Source: Fremontodendron californicum
Taxonomy: Eukaryota; Streptophyta; Magnoliopsida; Malvales; Malvaceae
Direction of reading: 5' to 3'
Length of the DNA: 64,000 nucleotides
Assembly: GCA_030761205.1 (NCBI GenBank)
Contig: JAULJL010000003.1
Location: 4,216,001-4,280,000, forward strand
A program made the position numbers and the translations under genes. The notes beneath the pieces are model-generated. The model saw only the letters and a list, made by a program, of their open reading frames with translations, had not been told where the DNA came from and searched no databases. This document shows, one piece after another, positions 36,362 to 48,372 of the stretch (its first letter is position 1; every line of letters begins with the position of its first letter).

Positions 36362-37797
36362 TTACTTATCAAAATTCAAAAGGCCAGCATTGATCAAGCT
36401 CTGCACTTTATGTTTAAAAGCAGGACAAGTTTCTACAGAATGACCAAAATTCCCATAATGATATTCACATCGAGCATCGGCATCATACCACTCAGGGAAA
36501 GGAGGTTTCAAAGGTTCCAGGTGAACAGGTGCAACCAGTTGAATTTCAATGAGCCGTGGGAATAAAGCAGTGTATGATATCGGAATTGGGTCAATACAGG
36601 TTCTCTCTCGGTTATTTCGAGGTCTTCTCTGATTACTCATTGAGGGTCTAGGTTGAGCTAAAGGACTAGCTGTAGGGCCAGACATAGGAATAGGCGTTTG
36701 AGGGTAAAAGTTTGGTTGGAAAGTTGATGGTGCTGATGGATAAGGGTGGTACACCAGATATGGATAGCATGGGGAAACACCTCCTGCTTGTTGCCTTCCA
36801 TAAGTCACAGCTTGGACATTTCCCTAATTCTTTTTATATGCCCCAATTTTTTTTTTCCATCAGATGTTTCTCCGGCTTCAAGTTTTCCACTCTTTATATC
36901 ATTTTCTATTATCTCCCCGGAGATTACTATGTCTGCAAAATTATTTGTGGCATTCCCAATCATCCTTTCATAGTATAGTGCTTTAAGGGTACTAACAAAC
37001 AAAACTATAGTTTATTTTTCAGTGAGAGGTGGTTGGACTTCGGCGGCAATGTCCCTCCATCTCTGAGCATACTCTTTAAAGCTTTTAGTAATTTTCTTCT
37101 CCATATTCTGTAAGGTTAAACGGTCTGGAGCCATATCAATAATATGCCTGTATTACGCTATAAATGCCCTTGCCAACTTATTCCATGAATGGATGCGGGT
37201 TCTATTCAATTGGACATACCATCTTGCAGCAGACCCTGTGAGACTATCTTAGAATACATGTACCAGCAACTTGTCATCACGCTTGTGAGCAGCCATCTTT
37301 CTACAATACATTGTGACGTGGGTTACCGGGCATTTAGTCCCATCATATTTCTCAAAATCTGGAGTCTTGAACTTTGGCGGAATGATTATATCGGACACCA
37401 AGCAAAGCCCAGCAGCGTCCATGGAGCCATAGAAATCCATCCCTTCAACAGCCCGGAGTCTTTCTTCTATAAGACTCATTTTGTGAGAATCAATCTCTTC
37501 AATTGCCCTTAGCCTCTCTTGCTCTTTGGGATCATCTAAATCTGAAACTTGGATAGGTTTTGACAATTTTGCCCCATGAGCATGAATGGTGTATCCTGAG
37601 AATCGGTGTTGAGTAGTTGGTGATGTCACTGGCATCCCTGTTTGAACTTGGAATTGGCTTAAACCAGGCAGATATGTAGGATCTTCATCATCTGGTGACT
37701 GATTTTTTTTTATTGAGTAGTTACTTTTTCTACCCTTCTCAGCTTGTTCAAATTCATCGTCAAATCCATCATCTTGGCCAGCTGTTCTCTCATTCAT
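36362..37797 (-). pseudogene. Degenerate gag of the LTR retrotransposon
   Basis: The minus strand encodes a Ty3/gypsy-type Gag, the structural protein of the element's particles. The N-terminal block (37797-37249) includes DAAGLCLVSDIIIPPKFKTP and DFEKYDGT. The middle (about 37248-36805) has the capsid-like part with several in-frame TAA codons, near 37249, 37152 and 37014. The C-terminal block (36808-36362) is in another frame and has a zinc-knuckle-like CEYHYGNFGHSVETC. It is therefore broken by stops and a frameshift. Confidence 0.8.
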
Positions 37798-38079
37798 CTT
37801 GTGCCTTTTCTATTTCGCTCATCCTAGCAACCTGTTGCTCTGCCATTGCTTTAACTCGTGAACGAATTCTAGAAGCCTGTTCCTCTGTCATTGCTTTAAC
37901 CCATGAACGAATGTTGTAGGAATGCCCCAAGATCTTTGATTGCTTGAGCTATCCTTGAACCCTTCATTACCATAATTTAAAATTTAAGACTCAAATGCTT
38001 TCATGAAATGCACATATATGATGCAGATAAATAAAAGAATGACAACATCAAAATATTCACAAAGTTTAACAACAACATT

Positions 38080-38340
38080 ATGAAAAAAAATGTACATGTG
38101 AGTGCATGAGCTTTACGAAAATATACATGGTGAATGCATAAGCATTATAAAAAATATACATGATGAATGCATGAGCATTGTGAAAAATGTACATGGTGAA
38201 CGCATGAGCATCATGAAAAATGTACATGATAAATGCATGAGCATTGTTAAAAAATGTACATGGTAAATGAATGAGCATGGTTAAAGACGTACATGATAAA
38301 TGCATGAGCATGGTAAACAAATGTACATGATAAATATTTA
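38080..38340. repeat. Tandem repeat, unit about 33 bp, in leader region
   Basis: Seven to eight units of the type GCATTGTGAAAAATGTACAT followed by GGTGAACGCATGA lie between the primer binding site and gag. This would be the 5' untranslated leader of the element. The minus-strand open frame over it is a repeat translation. Confidence 0.85.
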
Positions 38341-39069
38341 AATGATGCAAATGCATGCAAATAATTGAAAGAATTAATTCAAGTAATGGCCACGAAGGTT
38401 TCACAAAATTCAATAGTTAGATACATATTAGAGAAATACAAATAATATTCACAAAGTTAAAAATTTGTCAGAAAGAAAGAACATTCCTTCATGTGTCCTA
38501 TTTCGGGTTATTCTCTATGAAACAGGTGAACATGTCTCTATCTTAAGGTTGGCCTCTTAAGTGTTATCTATATGCTGGGCTTAGGATATTTGACCAAGCT
38601 AAAAGGTCCCCAAATTGCTCCTTAACATCATCCATGTAGAATGAGTAAGGCACCCCATTCCTCACCCATTATAGGCTCCAACCGAAAGGGTTCAATTCAG
38701 GTGAGAGTATTTTCCAAAGTTATGGCGGAGGTTATCACCTCTCAAAAATTTTGGTACTTTACACTCTAAAGGTGTTTCGCTAGCCATTGCAGAGGTTTTC
38801 ACCTCTCGAGGCGTAGGTACTTTACCCCCTCCTAAAAGGAACGAGCCCGGTTATAGGGCTTTATGATATGCAATGTGTCGTGTGTGCGAAGGGACATTCA
38901 AACCTTCATTTACCCATAAATGTATAAGAAACAAAAGTTGTTAGTACAAATAACAAAATCAAAATAAAAATAAAGATAAAGATAAATACATAAAAATTAA
39001 AAACTTAAAGACCAATATTTAAAACCTAAGGTATCACAAGACTAATTTATGGCTCGACTCTCTAATTTT

Positions 39070-39085
39070 CCCAGCGGAGTCGCCA
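39070..39085 (-). other. tRNA primer binding site
   Basis: The minus strand reads TGGCGACTCCGCTGGG, three bases inside the LTR end. It begins with TGG, complementary to a tRNA CCA tail. A tRNA ending CCCAGCGGAGTCGCCA would be the primer; I do not assign the isoacceptor with confidence. Confidence 0.75.
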
Positions 39086-39088
39086 AAC

Positions 39089-41351
39089 TGTCATAACGTG
39101 CCAAATGCGAATTCAGCATGCTAGACGCAAATCAATGGAGTCGCCACTAATCATCTAATCTAGGTGTGATTAGTCACCTATGCGAATCTATCCTATTTAA
39201 AGTAATCCTAAGCTTGACTAAGGCACCTTAAAAATAATAGGTTCTGGTCTACTTATCAGAACTAGGTTCGGGAGTACGGTTACGTATGAGGAAGGATTAG
39301 CACCCTCACAACGCCTATCTAAGAGATAGTACCTAATTAGTCTTGTGATACTTAAAAAGTCTTAATTAAATGGTCTTGTCTATCCTATTTCATTTTAATT
39401 GTTAAAGTTAGAAATCTCGGAGATTATTTTTTAGGTCTTCCTTCCATTCATTATGGAGAAATTACTAAAAAATGTTTCCTCACCTCGAGAGTATCCAAAA
39501 GAAACCATTCGTTCTATTGAAGAGGCTCCGTCGTCGGAAAAATTAGATTGTTTAACAAAATTATTTCTCTTAAATTAATCTTCCAAAATAATCCACATTT
39601 TATTAATGTTTGTTCGAAAAATAAATTCTGATCTTAATATCGAAAATTATCTATTAGAATATTCTTCCATTCGTTCTGGAGAATTTTTAAGAGAGTTTTC
39701 TCACCTATAAATTTCTTAAAAGTCAATCATTCGCGACTCTCTTGAATTTCATCATCGGAAAAAATCTTAATTTATCCTTCAATTTCAATTAAGCATTTAT
39801 TATGGAAAATTATCTTGAAAGAGAGATGGGTCGAAAATTAATTATTCTTTAAAGAAATAAATTTTTGATTTTTATTGGTATTGAAAATAATCTCTTAAAA
39901 AAAATCATTCCATTCATTCTAGAGAATTTTTAAGAGAAATTACTCACCTAAAAATTTCTCAGAAATCAACCATTCGTAATTTCTTTGAATTTCATCATTG
40001 GAAAAGATCTCAATTTATTAATTTTAAAATAACTAATCATTAATTAAAAAAATTTATCTTATTAATAAATAAATATATCTTACTAATAATAATCAAATTA
40101 ATAAATAATAAATAATAATAAAATATAATATAATTAAAATAATAGTTAAAAATAATAATAATAGTTAAAAAATAATATAAGAGTTAATAAAAAATAATAG
40201 GAAAAAATATATACATAAAAATATTTAAAAATAATATAATAATAGTAATTAAAATAATAATATAATAGTAATATAAATAATAAATCGTTCAAAGTTGATT
40301 CGTAAAAATATACCTGCAAACATCAAAACTAAAATTAAAATTAGTCACAATAAATAATTAATTAACATTTAAACAAATAATATATATAAAAAAAAGACTC
40401 AAGTCAAAAAAAAAAAAAACAAACAAACGTAAAAGGATACAAAAAGGATACAAAAGGAAATAAAAATAAATGAAACAAAAGAAAAAAAAACAAAAAACAA
40501 CCAGCAACTGGGTCGGGCCCAGGCGTGGGTCGGGCCCGACTCGGCTGCTGGCCCCCTTTCATTTAAATAACAAATTTTTTTTGTTCACTTTCCTTACCTT
40601 TAAAAAAAAAAAAACTCTTCTTTTTCTCTGTTTCTTTTCTGAATAACACCAAGAACACAACCCAGAAAAATTTCCAGATTTCGATTACTGCCAGCTGCCG
40701 CCGCTGTTGCTCCGTCACCGATCTCCGGGCTCAGAAAAATCCCAAAAAATCTCTAAAAATTCCTTTCGATCTCCTCTTTCCAAAAATCAACTTAGTTTTT
40801 TCCGAATCTAACCCGATAATCCTATATCTGAGTTTGAAAGTCGCAACTTCAATCTCTCCGATCTCCTCCGTTGGCCGTCGAATGGCCACCACTTTCTAGC
40901 CTTTGCTTCCTCTAATTAAAACCAAGATTTTTCACTCTTAAACACTCTTCGAAACAAAACCTAACACTACCAATCTCAAATTTCAAAATTTTTTCCACAA
41001 TTTTTTTTTTATCTTCTACTTATTTCGAAAATACTATGCTTTTTTGCTTCCGATATCTGATGTGTGTTGTTGTTGAATTTGAAGGTTCTTTAAATAGGGA
41101 AAAAATTAGGTTTTAATCTAGTTAGGAGTCTTCAATCTGATCAAGAAGGATTTTTTGTTCCAATCAAAACTCTTAGAGTCCAAGTTCAATCCAAAAAAGA
41201 ATTTTATTTCAACCCAAACTTATTTTTTTATTTTTTTATTTCGAATTTTCTGATTTTTTTTTATTTTTTATTTTTTATTTGATTTTTTTTTATTTTCTTT
41301 TATTTAATTAAAAAAATAAATTTAAAACTCAAATAAAATTCGATGTCTATA
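39089..41351 (-). repeat. LTR (5' LTR of the minus-strand element)
   Basis: It starts TGTCATAACGTGCC on the plus strand and ends GATGTCTATA, with the terminal CA changed to TA. It is 2263 bp and about 96% identical to 29949-32272 over the stretch I compared. It should hold the element's promoter, reading leftward. Confidence 0.9.
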
Positions 41352-41470
41352 AATATTAATCAATATAAACTAATTAAATCTATACGGATGAATACAAAAC
41401 TAAAACGATACAAAACTGATATATTTTTATTTACCTTCGGTACGATACGACTACATTACTCACAAGTCTC
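41352..41470. repeat. Right half of the older repeat split by the LTR element
   Basis: It contains ACGATACAAAACTGATATA and TTCGGTACGATACGACTACA, the inverted counterpart of the left border near 29460. It starts with the right target duplication of the LTR element. Confidence 0.5.
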
Positions 41471-41489
41471 AAATTACGAGACGACCGCT

Positions 41490-41790
41490 GATTAGTGGAA
41501 AGTCTCACGTGTGGGGCCCTTTCGAGCGTGGAAATCTAACATGCCATGCCATCATCATGTCCCCATTATTTATACTCTCTTTCCCACTTCCTTTCTCAAT
41601 TATTATTGTTTTTATTTCTGTCCCAAACTCAGCACACTTTATTCTTTCTTTTTTTCTTCAACAACAACCAATAATAATAATTAAAAAACAAAAAGAAGCT
41701 TTCGCGATTTCCAATTCAGCCACCGTTTCTCCGCCACGTAGAATCCTCTCCTCTTCTACTTTATTCCAATTTTAAGAAGAATTTTGTTAC
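41490..41790 (+). promoter_or_regulatory. Promoter-like and 5' UTR-like segment without an adjacent gene
   Basis: A G-box (CACGTG, 41506-41511) is followed by GGGGCCC (41513-41519), a TATA-like ATTTATA near 41568, then a CT-rich and CAACAACAACC leader, which is the usual order of a plant promoter. No coding exon follows until 43521. It could be a distal promoter with a 5' UTR intron for the O-fucosyltransferase gene, or the relic of a lost gene. Confidence 0.4.
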
Positions 41791-43191
41791 CTAACCGTTT
41801 TCTAAATTTTTATTAAAGTTAATTATGTTTATTATTTAAAATAATATTTTATATTAAATACAGTATTAATAATTAATGTAATAAATTTTAATACATTAAA
41901 AATAACAATGTATTTAATATAATAATTTGTAAAAAATATCTTTAAAACACAATTAACATAATTATTCTAATAAAAAATAATTTTAAAATTCTCACATGCA
42001 CGGATGCACCAAAAGTTTGTTTAAAAAATAGTTTATATGGATGGGCAATTTTGTACTTTCATTCAAGTCAATTGCGGTGGCTGGCCTGCCAGTGCCAGCC
42101 GGCCAAATTTGGATATACTGATCTGCTAGGCTGATTTATTTCCATTTTTTTACTATTATTATTTGTTTCCTTTTGGTCCTTCAAACTTCAAATTTGAATT
42201 TAAGTAGGCTATATTTTATTACATTTTCCCTTAGGTATGTATCTTAAATTATATTACATTTACAAGGCGGTCCATATCCTAAAGTATTAGGAAAAAAGTT
42301 TAGTTTTTTTAGGGTTTAGGGTTTTAGACTCTTTAAAGTATCCAATACATATACAAAAGTTGGAATTCTTTTTGAGTTGCTTTGCTTTTCTATTTTTTTA
42401 TTACATTAACTGATGTTGGATTTCTCTATTTTGATTTTACAAAATGGTCCAATCCTACAACAAATTTATTTGTAAATGCCCAACATGAATTTATTTACTC
42501 CTATACAATATTGTTTCCCTAATTTAATCATTTTTATTTTATTTTATTCTTAAAAAAATTGTCTTAAACCAATATGTGAAACAGTTTAGATATTGAAAAA
42601 CTTTTTATAATAGTCAAAATCTGTTTCTAACTAATTTAATTTCAATGATTTTTATCAAAATAAGCAGAATGGCTTCTTATCATTACTATATACCATTAAT
42701 TAATACAATAGGGGCTCACAAATGCTAACCATGTTACTCTACTCTACCTTTTACAAAACAAAAAATCCCTACATTTCATTAATTTTTAGATACAAAACGT
42801 GCAAATTTTTTATTGTGTTTTTTGTTTGTCGATGAAGAATTCAAATTTTACTTTCTGAACAAAAATATTCACCGATTATTAAATAAAATACTCGAGTGTG
42901 AATTTTCTTTACTATTAAGTTCAATTAAACTCAAATTTTAATTCATCTGTAGTATAAAGTAATATATAGTAACTCCTAAATTATACATCCAATTTTCAAT
43001 CTAACCCAAAACTTGAAGAAAAAATTGATATTTTAATAAATGAAATTAATAATAAATACAAAATCCAATCATTTAGATTTTACTATTTTAAGGGCATATA
43101 AGTATATATAATATATATATATTTATTTCTCTCGTTTTGGGTAAATTGAAAAGAAAAGAACACAATAATCAAAAGGAAAAGACCGTCTCAT

Positions 43192-43240
<49 letters not shown>

Positions 43241-43520
43241 CAGGCAGACTGAGAAGACTATAAATTCAGAGGCCAACCCTCACCCATTTCCTGTCCTAAC
43301 TCCTAACACACGCTTTATAGAATTTTCTAAGTCACTGTTTTCAGAACCCAAAATCCCGGAGACAAAGGAAGATAAAAGCCAAATACCCTGAAAAATCTCT
43401 ATCTCTTTCGTTTTCTCTGCCTTGTTTTTGTTAATGGAGGTTTAATCAAAAACCTTAGTTGATTGCTTTTTATTACCATAAACCAAATATATAATAAGTA
43501 TAGAAGAGTAATCAATTTAT
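41791..43520. other. Upstream region of O-fucosyltransferase-like gene
   Basis: AT-rich. It contains a two-unit telomere-like motif (TTTAGGGTTTAGGG, about 42307-42322) and a (TA)n microsatellite of about 40 bp at 43197-43236. The last ~250 bases are probably promoter and 5' UTR. No gene was seen. Confidence 0.5.
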
Positions 43521-46500
43521 ATGGGTCACCACACGAGCGATGGCGTTTCACAGCGAGTTAACAGCCCGCGTTTCTCGGGTCCAATGACTCGCCGAGCTCA
43601 CTCGTTCAAGCGCAACAATGGCAAGTCCCAGACAACCAACAGTAACGACGCCGTTGGTTCCTATAACGGCAATTATAACAGAAGTAACGACAATAACTTG
43701 AGCGTGCATCATGAAATTGATCTACAGTTAAACTCACCCAGATCGGAGGTTGGAGCTGTGGGTTCGGTTTCAATCGATGGGTTGAGCCAAAGAAAAGGTT
43801 TGTTAAGGAAGCCAAGTGTTAGATCTATGGTTTTAAATTTTGGGTTGAAAGAGAAGAAGAAGCTTGGGCATTGGATGTTCTTGGTTTTTTGTGGGATTTG
43901 TTTGTTTTTGGGTGTTTTTAAGATTTGTGCTACTGGTTGGTTTGGATCTGCTATCGAAATCGCTACATCAAATCAGGTACTTTTATGAATTTTATGTAGT
44001 TTTTTGCTATAGCTGTTTATGAATTGACTTGCACTTGTATTAAATGTAGATAGATCAATGTGAAAGTTTTGATTTATTTTTGGAGAATAGGCTTTTAATT
44101 ATCTTGCTTGGGAAATTAATGGGTAATTGGTTTGTATACTTTTTTTTCCCCTTTTTTGAAAATATTTATGGGTACAAAGTATAAATTAGGGAGTAACCAT
44201 ATTAGTGGCTTAAGTATTATTTTTGCAATCCAACCAAGACCATAAACTAGGCTAGGAGTAGAGTAGTTGCATTTTAAAGTTTCTTTTTAATCAAATTGTA
44301 GATATTTGGATAAAAACATGCAGTTCTGCTTCTAATGCTGGTCTGATTCTGGATTTTTATAGCAGAATATTCCAGTTTCATTATATGGGGTGGGGTGTGC
44401 TCAGAGATTGAATTTTCAGCTGCTTTTAGTTGAGGACTAAGCATGCTTAGTATATAACTGGAACTGAATTTTAAATTCTTAACTTTTGTGCAAAAGTTTT
44501 AATAATGTTACTCCATGTATTTTTATCAATGCATGAGATATGTTTTAATGGCAGATAATTTGTAGAACATTGTTCAGACTTTTCATTGCTAATGTGCTAT
44601 CTCTATCATTGTAATTAGGATTTATCTGATTCTTCCACCAATCAACTAAGACAAAGGCTAATGGATCAAGGCTCTCATGACTATGAATACAGGGAGGGAG
44701 GAAGTGATTCAGATCGAACTCTAATGACAGTGACATCAGACGTAACTGAAGTAAGTTTAAAATCTGTATCTTAAATTTGTTGTCTCACTTTTGCTTGTAA
44801 ACGCATGCTGAACATGATTAATAAAAAAAACTTAGAATTGATTATTCTGATTATCAAAAAGAATGTTGAGATTTTTTTCATTTTTTATCCAGCATTCAGG
44901 TATTTGGTCTCAACCAAATAGTGAGAATTTCGCCCAGTGCATTGACCATTCAAAGAATCAGAAAAGTACGAAATTCTTACAGCTTTGTCAACACTCTCTC
45001 CCTACTTTTTATGTGTGTGTTCACAGACATATCGATGTTTTTGTGTGTTGCAAACTTGCAATCAATTTCTATGTTTTTGCTTGTTCTAAGCTTCTAAATG
45101 TTGCTTTCTTGGCAGAGCTAGATGCAAAGACAAATGGCTACATTCTCGTAAATGCTAATGGTGGTTTGAATCAGATGAGATTTGGGGTCTGTTTGTTGTG
45201 TGTTTGTCATTGTTTTTTTATAGCCTGACCTTTTATTATTACTATGGTCTGATGTATCAATAATTAGAATGCAGATTTGTGATATGGCTGCTATTGCTAA
45301 GGTTACGAAAGCAACACTTGTCCTTCCCTCACTCGATCACACCTCATACTGGGCTGATGAAAGGTTAGTTTCTTTGTGTACTGTGCTAATGTTTCAGATT
45401 GCCTGTTTTGCACCTATCAGTATATCAGTTCTTAATCTGATTTTATTGAGTGTTGAATTCTTAAGCTAATAACCTTCATTTACATGATTTTGGATATGAA
45501 TATGTCATACTACATAATAAGACAAATGTTGGTTTCTAACTTAGTGGATAGACAGGGAAGGTATGAATTCCATTGTTAGGAATTGAATGATTCTTGCAGC
45601 CTGTCTGACCAGTTCTAAAAGATGCATTTTCACACTAACTACATAAAAGGCTTTATTCTTGTGTCCTTAAAAAACCTACATCTCTTGGTATTAACATTTG
45701 GCTAACTTATTGTTATTCCTTAGGTTGACATTCTTGACATCTACTATTGGGTACTTAAGTCACATAAGACTGTTGCATGGCATGCATTATAGTTGTATCA
45801 TGTATGTATATCATATAGCCTGAGCTAATTGATTGGTTTGATATATTTGCAGTGGCTTTAAAGATCTGTTTGACTGGCAGCACTTCATTGAGACCCTGAA
45901 GGATGATGTCCACATAGTTGAGACAATACCACCTGAGTATGCTGGAATTGAACCTTTTAACAAAACACCAATATCTTGGTCTAAGGCTAGTATAAACTTA
46001 TCTTTGTCATTTCCAAATGTCTATACAGAAAATACGGAATGCACCTATTATTGAGTATGGTTGTTTCTGTTTTTGGCCTGATATGGATCATTTGAGTAGC
46101 CCATTCGTACGACTGTTTAAGTGGCTTTGCTACAGTGAAATCATATCTTATGTGATACATGTATGTTGTATTACTGGTTCCTTCTGAGATTAGAGTAACT
46201 AACTAACATACATTCTTTTATTTAGGTTAGCTATTACAAGGAAGAGGTCCTCCCGTTGCTGAAGCAGCATAAAGTAATCTATTTTACTCACACAGATTCT
46301 CGGCTTGCTAATAATGGTATCCCAAGTGCCATACAAAAGCTAAGGTGCCGGGTAAATTATAGGGCACTGAAATATTCAGCTCCAATTGAAGAACTTGGAA
46401 ACACTTTGATTTCTAGAATGCGCGAGAATGGTGGCCCTTATCTTGCTCTCCATTTGAGGCAAGTAAAAGAAATTTATTTCTTATGCATATTAATACTACT

Positions 46501-47512
46501 TTCCCATTGCTCCATGCTCTTCTTGTTTGGTTTGGCATGAGTAAGCAATTGGTTTCATGAAAATGGGTGTATGGTATCATCTTTACATTCATGTAAATGA
46601 TAAAATGATAACATTGATAAGTTCATATTACTGCAAAGAAGTCAAGGCTGATGTATGTTCTTGGTTTTATTGTTTACTTTGTAGATATGAGAAGGATATG
46701 CTTGCATTCACTGGATGCAGTCATAGCTTGACAATAGAAGAAGATGATGAGCTACGTAGGATGCGTTATGAAGTCGGCCATTGGAAGGAGAAAGAGATTA
46801 ATGGAACAGAGAGAAGATTGCTTGGTGGCTGTCCACTGACACCTAGAGAGACTTCCCTCTTGCTCAGAGCATTGGGTTTCCCACCAAGCACTCGGATTTA
46901 CTTGGTAGCTGGTGAAGCTTATGGAAATGGAAGTATGGAGTCTCTTAAGGAGGATTTTCCTAACATCTTCTCTCATTCCTCCCTCACTACAGATGAGGAG
47001 TTGAAACCTTTCAAGAATCACCAGAACATGTTGGCTGGTTTAGACTATGTTGTTGCCCTTCAAAGTGATGTATTTGTTTATACATATGATGGAAATATGG
47101 CAAAGGCAGTTCAAGGACATAGGCGATTTGAGAACTTCAAGAAGACTATCAGCCCGGATAGGTAATTTTCTACCTATTAGATTTCAACTATTCTTAACCT
47201 TTTTAATATGGTTGTTTCCATTGTTTTCTTGAATGAATAGTCTTATAGAATCCAATCATTGTCATTCCAGAGCAAAATGTGTATAAAGAATTATCAATCT
47301 GTTGGTGCAGGATGAATTTTGTAAAACTTGTGGATGAATATGATGAGGGAAATATTTCTTGGAAGAAATTCAGTTCCAAAGTGAAAAATCTTCATAAAGA
47401 TCGAGCCGGAGCTCCTTATTTTAGAGAGCCTGGAGAGTTTCCAAAACTAGAGGAGAGTTTTTATGCAAATCCGCTTCCGGGATGCATCTCTGAAAGAACA
47501 GAAGAAATGTAG
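43521..47512 (+). CDS. O-fucosyltransferase-like type II membrane protein
   Basis: This is a plant member of the GDP-fucose protein O-fucosyltransferase-like family, Golgi-type enzymes linked to cell-wall and glycoprotein fucosylation; its substrate is unknown. Nine exons: 43521-43976, 44619-44750, 44893-44965, 45116-45186, 45275-45363, 45853-45985, 46226-46458, 46685-47161, 47311-47512, for 621 residues. A cytosolic, Ser/Asn-rich N-terminus contains PRFSGPMTRRAHSFKRNNG, which is typical of the family. One membrane anchor lies at about 118-138 (WMFLVFCGICLFLGVF). The luminal catalytic region starts near 221 and has NANGGLNQMRFG, LVLPSLDHTSYWAD, LALHLRYEKDMLAFTGC and IYLVAGEAYG. The introns after exons 6 and 7 start with GC, not GT. 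The protein ends SERTEEM. It is tail-to-tail with MOB1, 860 bases away. Confidence 0.9.
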
Positions 47513-48372
47513 AAAGCTAAAACACAGCTTCTGCAATTTTGTCTTAAGCTACAAAGTAAAAGCTCAACTGAAAAGGAGGATGTGCTGGCATTGTTTCAGA
47601 CATACCATTCCAGAAGGATGGAATCGTATACCATTGAAAATCATGACTCAACTCATTGGTTGAAAAATGCCCGCTCGAGGGGGAAAATCCCTGGGTAGTA
47701 GCTTGTAAACTAACACATTAAGTCATCATCAATTGAGGTATTAGCAGGCCACAGCAGATAAGTCAGGCATACTGTTCTAAAGAGATACAGGTGAAAGATA
47801 ACCATTCATTAGGTGGAGTATGATATTCTTTCCTGTCCACCAAACTACCCTTCCAGAAAGAAAATGTTTGTTTTTTTCTCTTCTTTTTTGATAAAAAAAA
47901 AAAAAACCATTCTTTTTCTAAAGAACTGGTTTAGGTTGTGGCTGTATGTGGTGGCTATGCTCCCATGCCAAAGTTAGAGTTTGAATAACTGATGGAAATA
48001 CGATAGGATAAAAGTGATGCTGATTGATTTGTATTACATCCGGATGTTAATAATATATTTGGGTCTCTGATTACTTTGATAATTTGCCAACCTGCTAATT
48101 TTTGAAAATTACATTGAACATGAGACAGACATTGGTTCCTCAAAATAGCAACTATCACTCACCCATGATCATAAATAATACTAACTTTAAAATGCAATAA
48201 ACCTTCTTTTGATTTCTGATCAAAGAAATAACACCATTGCAAGAGAAAGGAGACTACAGATGCTTAAAGCAATCTTTTCTCCACAAAAAAACTAGACGAG
48301 CAAATAGAAGCTCACAAAAAATGTGTATTTAAAACATTTTAAAGAAAAGAAAAATGGGAAAAATTCATTGGG
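47513..48372. other. Convergent 3' region between O-fucosyltransferase and MOB1
   Basis: The interval is probably 3' UTR from both genes. No other gene or repeat was seen. Confidence 0.5.

Larger units (their letters stand above)
29949..41351 (-). mobile_element. LTR retrotransposon, Tat/Ogre-like, non-autonomous
   Basis: This 11.4-kb Ty3/gypsy-type element lies in minus orientation. It has two long terminal repeats, a primer binding site inside the right one, degenerate gag next to it, and a polypurine tract inside the left one. The flanks are AATAC (29944-29948) and AATAT (41352-41356), a 5-bp target duplication with one change. I found no reverse transcriptase, integrase or protease. Most of the 6.8-kb interior is non-coding, with three tandem-repeat arrays. 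The gag type and ~2.3-kb LTRs suggest the Tat/Ogre branch. Over about the first 340 aligned LTR bases I counted 13 substitutions, roughly 96% identity, so insertion is fairly recent. It would depend on an autonomous relative for mobility. Confidence 0.88.

Noticed and set aside
38078..38413. Open frame of repeated Met/His/Tyr-rich motifs on the minus strand
   Set aside because: It is a translation of the 33-bp leader repeat of the LTR element, with no family similarity.
43137..43391. Open frame containing repeated Ile-Tyr
   Set aside because: The Ile-Tyr run is the (TA)n microsatellite in the upstream region; no conserved domain is present.
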